From Bacteroides sp. CAG:927 (GTDB taxonomy: Bacteria; Bacteroidota; Bacteroidia; Bacteroidales; Muribaculaceae): a stretch of 64,000 nucleotides of DNA. The notes under the pieces were generated by a model. It did not search any database and had not been told where the DNA came from. It was given only the letters and a program-made list of their open reading frames with translations. Both the position numbers and the translations under genes were made by a program. This document shows positions 60,298 through 64,000 of the stretch, piece after piece. The stretch lies in assembly GCA_000431155.1 (NCBI GenBank), contig HF985660.1, positions 134,357-198,356 of the forward strand. The letters are read 5' to 3'. Position 1 is the stretch's first letter, and each line of letters begins with the position of its first letter.

Positions 60298-62142
60298 ATG
60301 ACTTTATCACTCACATTGCTTTCAGCCGCCATGATAGCAGCTGCGCCCGACACTGCCATGGTACATGATCCTATAGGCGAAGTGGTGGTTACAGGCACTA
60401 ACGAAGCCGTCACTAAAAATCTGCTTCCTTATACGGTCAGCGTCATCGGGCACCAGCAGCTTGAATCTTCGCCCGACACCAAACTGCTTTCCATAATCTC
60501 GGGGCAGGTTCCAAGCCTTTTTGTAACACAGCGTGGAGTGCTCGGCTTCGGAGTCAGCACCGGCGGCAGCGGACACATCAAGCTGCGCGGAGTGGGTGGC
60601 GACAGAGCCAGTGCAGTACTGATGATGGTGGACGGACAACCGCAGTTTGCCGGCATTTATTCACATCAAATATCTGATTTTTACTCCAAGGAATACGTGG
60701 AGTGCGTAGAGGTGCTTCGCGGTCCCGGGGCGGTGCTCTACGGATCCAACGCAATGGCCGGAGTTATAAACGTGATAACCAAGCGGCCATCGCACGAGGG
60801 CGTCCACACCTCAATGTCGGTGCGCGGGGGCAGCTACAACACATGGCAAGCAGCCGCCACCAACACTGTGAAGTTTGGCAAATTCTCTTCCCTTATTTCA
60901 GGAGGGTACGACCACACCGACGGCACCGCCGAGGGCTTCTCTTTCAATCAGGCTTATGGCTATGGCAAATTAAATTACGAATTCTCGTCACATTGGCAGG
61001 GAGCGGCCGATTACACCATAACCAATTTCAAAGGCAACGACCCCCTGTATCCACGTATCAGCGATGCCGAGAGCACTGAAATATATCATCAGAGCATCAC
61101 CCGAGGGGAGGCTTCCGTCACTGCTGCCAACCGCTATGGAACGCTTACCAACGGATCTGTCAGAGCATATTACAGCTACGGCAACCATTTCATTGACGAC
61201 CCACGTCATTTCCATTCCACCGATGACCGTTTCGGAATCATAGCCTTTCAGAACATCAATCCATGGGCCAACGGTTCATGGACCATAGGTTTTGATTTTG
61301 ACCGCTATACCGGACGCATACCCGTGTCGGGAGGACGTCCTCATGCACCCGGCTCGCTATCCACTCTTGAGCGTAAGCATATTGTGGAATACTCCCCCTA
61401 CCTCACAGCCTCACAAGGCATCTGGAGCAACATTCTTACCCTTAATGCAGGAGTAAGAGTTGCCATGAGCGATATGTTTCACACCCAGTGGGTACCGCAG
61501 GCCGGTTTTGCAGTCAACCCCACCTCCGACCTCACCATAAAGGCATCAATGGCCAAAGGATATAGAAATCCATCGTTCCGTGAGCTTTATCTTTACCGCA
61601 TGGCGAACCCCGAGCTGCAGCCTGAGCAGATGGTCAACTATGAGGTAAGCGTTGACAAAAGCTTCGGCTCTTTGTTTTCCGCCTCAGTAACAGGATATTT
61701 CACACGTGGTTCGCAGATGATTCAAACTGTACGGGCAAAAAATGTCAACACCGGCAAATTCTATAACAAGGGTATAGAGCTGACCATGTTCTCGCATCCG
61801 GTTTCCAATCTCACGCTCCGTGCCTCCTACAGCTATCTCCACTCCTCGTTGCATCTTCTCACCTGTGCTCCGCGTCACCAATACTACATCGGTGCCGACT
61901 GGACTCCGGTAAAGCCGCTGCAAATCAGTGCCGACCTCAAAGGAGTAGCCCGAATGTTGGCCGATGAGGATATGCCTATGCAAAGCTACGCCACCCTCAA
62001 CCTCAACACCACCTATACCGTCAACAGATTTATCGCCCTTACGCTGAGTATGGAAAACATAACCTGCGCACGCTACACCATTGTGCCCGGATATGAAATG
62101 CCGGGCATAACAGCCATGGGCGGCATAAAAGTCAATTTCTAA
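60298..62142 (+). CDS. TonB-dependent outer-membrane receptor
   Basis: This 614-residue receptor has a short signal peptide (MTLSLTLLSAAMIAAA), TonB box EVVVTG, plug domain (about 35-165: VSVIGHQQLE, IKLRGVGGDRASAVLMMVDG, VEVLRGPGAVLYGSNAMAGV) and a 22-strand barrel ending VNF. It lacks the CarboxypepD-like domain of SusC receptors and is short, like siderophore, haem, cobalamin or metal receptors. The substrate is unknown. It leads an operon with a DUF362 protein and a CMD-cupin protein, which might process the imported compound. Confidence 0.92.
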   Translation: MTLSLTLLSAAMIAAAPDTAMVHDPIGEVVVTGTNEAVTKNLLPYTVSVIGHQQLESSPDTKLLSIISGQVPSLFVTQRGVLGFGVSTGGSGHIKLRGVGGDRASAVLMMVDGQPQFAGIYSHQISDFYSKEYVECVEVLRGPGAVLYGSNAMAGVINVITKRPSHEGVHTSMSVRGGSYNTWQAAATNTVKFGKFSSLISGGYDHTDGTAEGFSFNQAYGYGKLNYEFSSHWQGAADYTITNFKGNDPLYPRISDAESTEIYHQSITRGEASVTAANRYGTLTNGSVRAYYSYGNHFIDDPRHFHSTDDRFGIIAFQNINPWANGSWTIGFDFDRYTGRIPVSGGRPHAPGSLSTLERKHIVEYSPYLTASQGIWSNILTLNAGVRVAMSDMFHTQWVPQAGFAVNPTSDLTIKASMAKGYRNPSFRELYLYRMANPELQPEQMVNYEVSVDKSFGSLFSASVTGYFTRGSQMIQTVRAKNVNTGKFYNKGIELTMFSHPVSNLTLRASYSYLHSSLHLLTCAPRHQYYIGADWTPVKPLQISADLKGVARMLADEDMPMQSYATLNLNTTYTVNRFIALTLSMENITCARYTIVPGYEMPGITAMGGIKVNF

Positions 62143-62157
62143 CACCAATATATAATT

Positions 62158-63135
62158 ATGAAGATACTCAACCATCTGGCACTTGCGGCAGCTCTGATTT
62201 CTGCCACTGCCTGCACGGCCAAAGCCTCCGAGCCGGCAACCGCAGCAATCGACTCCGTAGCCACAGTCTATTTCATCAAGGAAATAACACCCGAGAGTCT
62301 CATAAAAATTTACAAAGCTCTCGGACGTGAGGCACACGGAAAAGTGGGAGTGAAAATATCCACCGGAGAAAGCATGAAATCGCATCAGCTTTCACCGCAG
62401 CTTATAGCTCCGCTCGTCAACAGCTTCAACGGCACCCTCATTGAGTGCAACACCGCTTATCCCGGCAACCGCAACACCACCGAATCACACCTCAAAGCCA
62501 TCAAAGACCATGGCTATACCGCAATAGCCCCGGTTGACATTATGGATGCCGAAGGCGACACCGCCATTACCATTGTCGGGGGCAAACACCTACCCTACGA
62601 TATTGTGGGCAAGCATTTTCTCAACTATGATTTCATGGTTGTGCTGTCGCATTTCAAAGGTCATGCCATGGGCGGACTCGGCGGTGCGCTCAAGAATATC
62701 TCCATCGGCATAGGATCTTCCGACGGCAAGGCTTGGATTCATACCGCAGGCAAGACACGCAATCCGGCTGAACTTTGGAACAATCTGCCCGAGCAGGATA
62801 TATTCCTTGAGTCAATGGCCGATGCCTGCAAAGGAGTAATTGACCACATTGGCCGCGACAACGTGCTGTACATCAACGTGGCCAATAATCTTTCAGTGGA
62901 CTGCGACTGCAACGGCAATCCCGCCCAGCCTCAGATGAAAGATCTCGGCATTTTCGCTTCACTTGACCCCGTGGCTCTTGACCGCGCATGCGTTGATGCC
63001 GTGTTCAATTCCTCCGACAACGGGAAAGGCGACCTCATCGAGCGCATCAATTCCCGCCACGGCACCCACACCATCACCGCCGCCGAACAGCTCGGCCTCG
63101 GCTCCCAGAAATATAAAATTGTGACCATAGAATGA
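62158..63135 (+). CDS. Exported DUF362 family protein
   Basis: This 325-residue protein has a signal sequence; ISATAC could be a lipobox, or cleavage may follow AKAS. The body matches DUF362: VGVKISTGE, GGKHLPYDIVGKHFLNYDF, SHFKGHAMGGLGGALKNISIG and FASLDPVALDRACVD. Many DUF362 proteins carry a ferredoxin-type domain; here there is none, only a DCDCN cysteine pair near residue 247 and few other Cys. An exported DUF362 beside a TonB receptor is uncommon. The role is unknown; metal or cofactor binding is possible. The next gene starts in its stop codon. Confidence 0.8.
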   Translation: MKILNHLALAAALISATACTAKASEPATAAIDSVATVYFIKEITPESLIKIYKALGREAHGKVGVKISTGESMKSHQLSPQLIAPLVNSFNGTLIECNTAYPGNRNTTESHLKAIKDHGYTAIAPVDIMDAEGDTAITIVGGKHLPYDIVGKHFLNYDFMVVLSHFKGHAMGGLGGALKNISIGIGSSDGKAWIHTAGKTRNPAELWNNLPEQDIFLESMADACKGVIDHIGRDNVLYINVANNLSVDCDCNGNPAQPQMKDLGIFASLDPVALDRACVDAVFNSSDNGKGDLIERINSRHGTHTITAAEQLGLGSQKYKIVTIE

Positions 63136-63956
63136 AACACTTCGCATCACTGCTATTGACAGCAGCCCAGCTTATCAATCCTTTAAGCATCATGGCAAAA
63201 GAAAAAATAACACAAAACGCCGGGCACAACGCTCTTGGCACATTCGCACCCGAGTTTGCCCATCTTAACGATGATGTGCTGTTTGGCGAAGTATGGAACC
63301 GCGACGGGCTCACACCCAAGCAGCGCAGCATGATCACTGTATCTGCGCTTATTGGAAAAGGCATCACCGATTCCTCACTTGAGCATCATCTGGCATTTGC
63401 CAAAAACAACGGTGTCACACGCACCGAGATATCCGAGATGCTCACCCATCTCGCCTTCTATGCCGGTTGGCCCAACGCATGGGCAGCATTCCGCATGGCT
63501 GCCAAAGTGTGGGGTGACCAGCCCATGACCACCGACGACGAACTGGCCGAATTCCAGCAGCAGATGATTTTCCCCGTGGGCACTCCCAACACAGCATACG
63601 CCAAATATTTCAGCGGCAAAAGCTGGCTCGCGCCTATTTCCGGCGAGCAAGTGGCAGTGTCAAATGTCACATTTGAGCCGGCATGCCGCAACAACTGGCA
63701 CATCCATAAAGCCACCAGCGGCGGAGGCCAGATGCTCATAGGAGTAGCCGGACGAGGTTGGTATCAGGAAGAAGGCAAGCCCGCACAGGAAATTCTGCCC
63801 GGCACCGTAATCCACATCCCTGCCAACGTAAAGCACTGGCACGGCGCAGCCAAGGACTCATGGTTTGCACACCTTGCATTTTCCGTACCCGGCGACAACA
63901 CCTCCAACGAATGGCTTGAGCCGGTCAGCGATGCCGACTACCTCGCCCTCCCCTGA
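63132..63956 (+). CDS. Carboxymuconolactone decarboxylase-like / cupin fusion protein
   Basis: This 274-residue protein has a hydrophobic N-terminus that may be a signal peptide (ending SIMA). Residues about 35-130 are a CMD domain (LTPKQRSMITVSALIGKG, EMLTHLAFYAGWPNAW) without the CxxC pair of AhpD peroxidases. Residues about 165-260 are a cupin with metal ligands in NWHIHKAT and HIPANVKHWHG. Both halves occur fused in other Bacteroidota. It follows DUF362 with four bases overlap and ends the operon. The reaction is unknown. Confidence 0.85.
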   Translation: MKHFASLLLTAAQLINPLSIMAKEKITQNAGHNALGTFAPEFAHLNDDVLFGEVWNRDGLTPKQRSMITVSALIGKGITDSSLEHHLAFAKNNGVTRTEISEMLTHLAFYAGWPNAWAAFRMAAKVWGDQPMTTDDELAEFQQQMIFPVGTPNTAYAKYFSGKSWLAPISGEQVAVSNVTFEPACRNNWHIHKATSGGGQMLIGVAGRGWYQEEGKPAQEILPGTVIHIPANVKHWHGAAKDSWFAHLAFSVPGDNTSNEWLEPVSDADYLALP

Positions 63957-63981
63957 TCAACTATATGACCACATAAAAGGC

Positions 63982-64000
63982 GGGTGCCACAACGGCACCC
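63982..64000 (+). terminator. Terminator stem at the window edge
   Basis: GGGTGCC (63982-63988) pairs with GGCACCC (63994-64000) around ACAAC, 26 bases after the last stop. The T tract would lie beyond the window. Confidence 0.6.

Noticed and set aside
1..64000. CRISPR arrays, IS elements, invertible promoters
   Set aside because: No regularly spaced repeats, transposase motifs with terminal repeats, or promoter segments flanked by inverted repeats were seen on reading both strands.

Overview
The window is a chromosomal segment from a Bacteroidota bacterium of the order Bacteroidales. The evidence is of three kinds. Many genes are preceded by the Bacteroidota -7 promoter box TAnnTTTG and lack Shine-Dalgarno sequences. 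Several genes belong to families found almost only in this group (DUF6242, DUF6089, DUF6048, DUF6452, DUF4199, a TamL-like lipoprotein, the glycine-lipid acyltransferases GlsB/GlsA, the large form of IspG). Gene order such as DUF6089-uppS-bamA-ompH-ompH next to murI is also typical. The moderate G+C content and overall style would fit Muribaculaceae, but the family assignment is an inference. No rRNA, IS element or CRISPR array was seen. There is one tRNA, tRNA-Pro(CGG).

Layout. 1-5.5 kb: a truncated TamL-type barrel lipoprotein, divergent from a porin O/P, then sufE and a POT peptide transporter. 5.6-7.1 kb: tRNA-Pro, and facing it a compact three-gene holin / amidase / u-spanin-like cassette with no other phage genes. 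7.1-10.4 kb: a peroxide-response group (PerR-type regulator, rubrerythrin, nitroreductase) and a two-repeat lipoprotein. 10.4-15.1 kb: an AT-rich restriction-modification island, apparently acquired by transfer, made of an XRE regulator, one 855-residue protein carrying both a C5-cytosine and an N6-adenine methyltransferase, an HNH nuclease and a small unknown protein. 15.5-21.8 kb: carA-carB-prmC-recX-comF.

21.8-30.5 kb (minus strand): a DUF115/sialyltransferase-like gene, murI, and an envelope operon (DUF6242, DUF6089, uppS, bamA, two ompH/skp). 30.6-39.3 kb (minus): a long co-oriented run legB-neuD-neuB-lipoprotein-rpoN-PAP2-like-purE-ispG-ribD. 39.3-46.3 kb (minus): metG-ansA-plsC-sigma54 activator, a Crp-family regulator and a BASS transporter. 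46.3-48.7 kb: a candidate structured ncRNA with its own promoter and terminator, then a LytS/LytTR two-component pair. 48.7-53.0 kb (minus): rpiB, an SDR enzyme, DUF6048, DUF6452, a GT2 glycosyltransferase and DUF4199. 53.0-53.4 kb: a second candidate small RNA. 53.4-55.2 kb: glsA-glsB. 55.4-60.2 kb (plus): neuA-neuC-ptmE-type genes, then obgE and pgeF. 60.3-64 kb: a TonB-dependent receptor, a DUF362 protein and a secreted CMD-cupin protein, ending in a terminator cut by the window edge.

The genes at 36.6-39.3 kb and 55.4-58.3 kb together encode most of a nine-carbon sugar pathway of the legionaminic acid type: a CBS/nucleotidyltransferase, a 4,6-dehydratase, an acetyltransferase, a hydrolysing 2-epimerase, a condensing synthase and a CMP-transferase. 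The required aminotransferase is not in the window. The most notable items are the free-standing lysis cassette with a u-spanin-like protein, the fused m5C/m6A methyltransferase with its HNH nuclease, the two orphan RNA genes and the TonB receptor / DUF362 / CMD-cupin operon.
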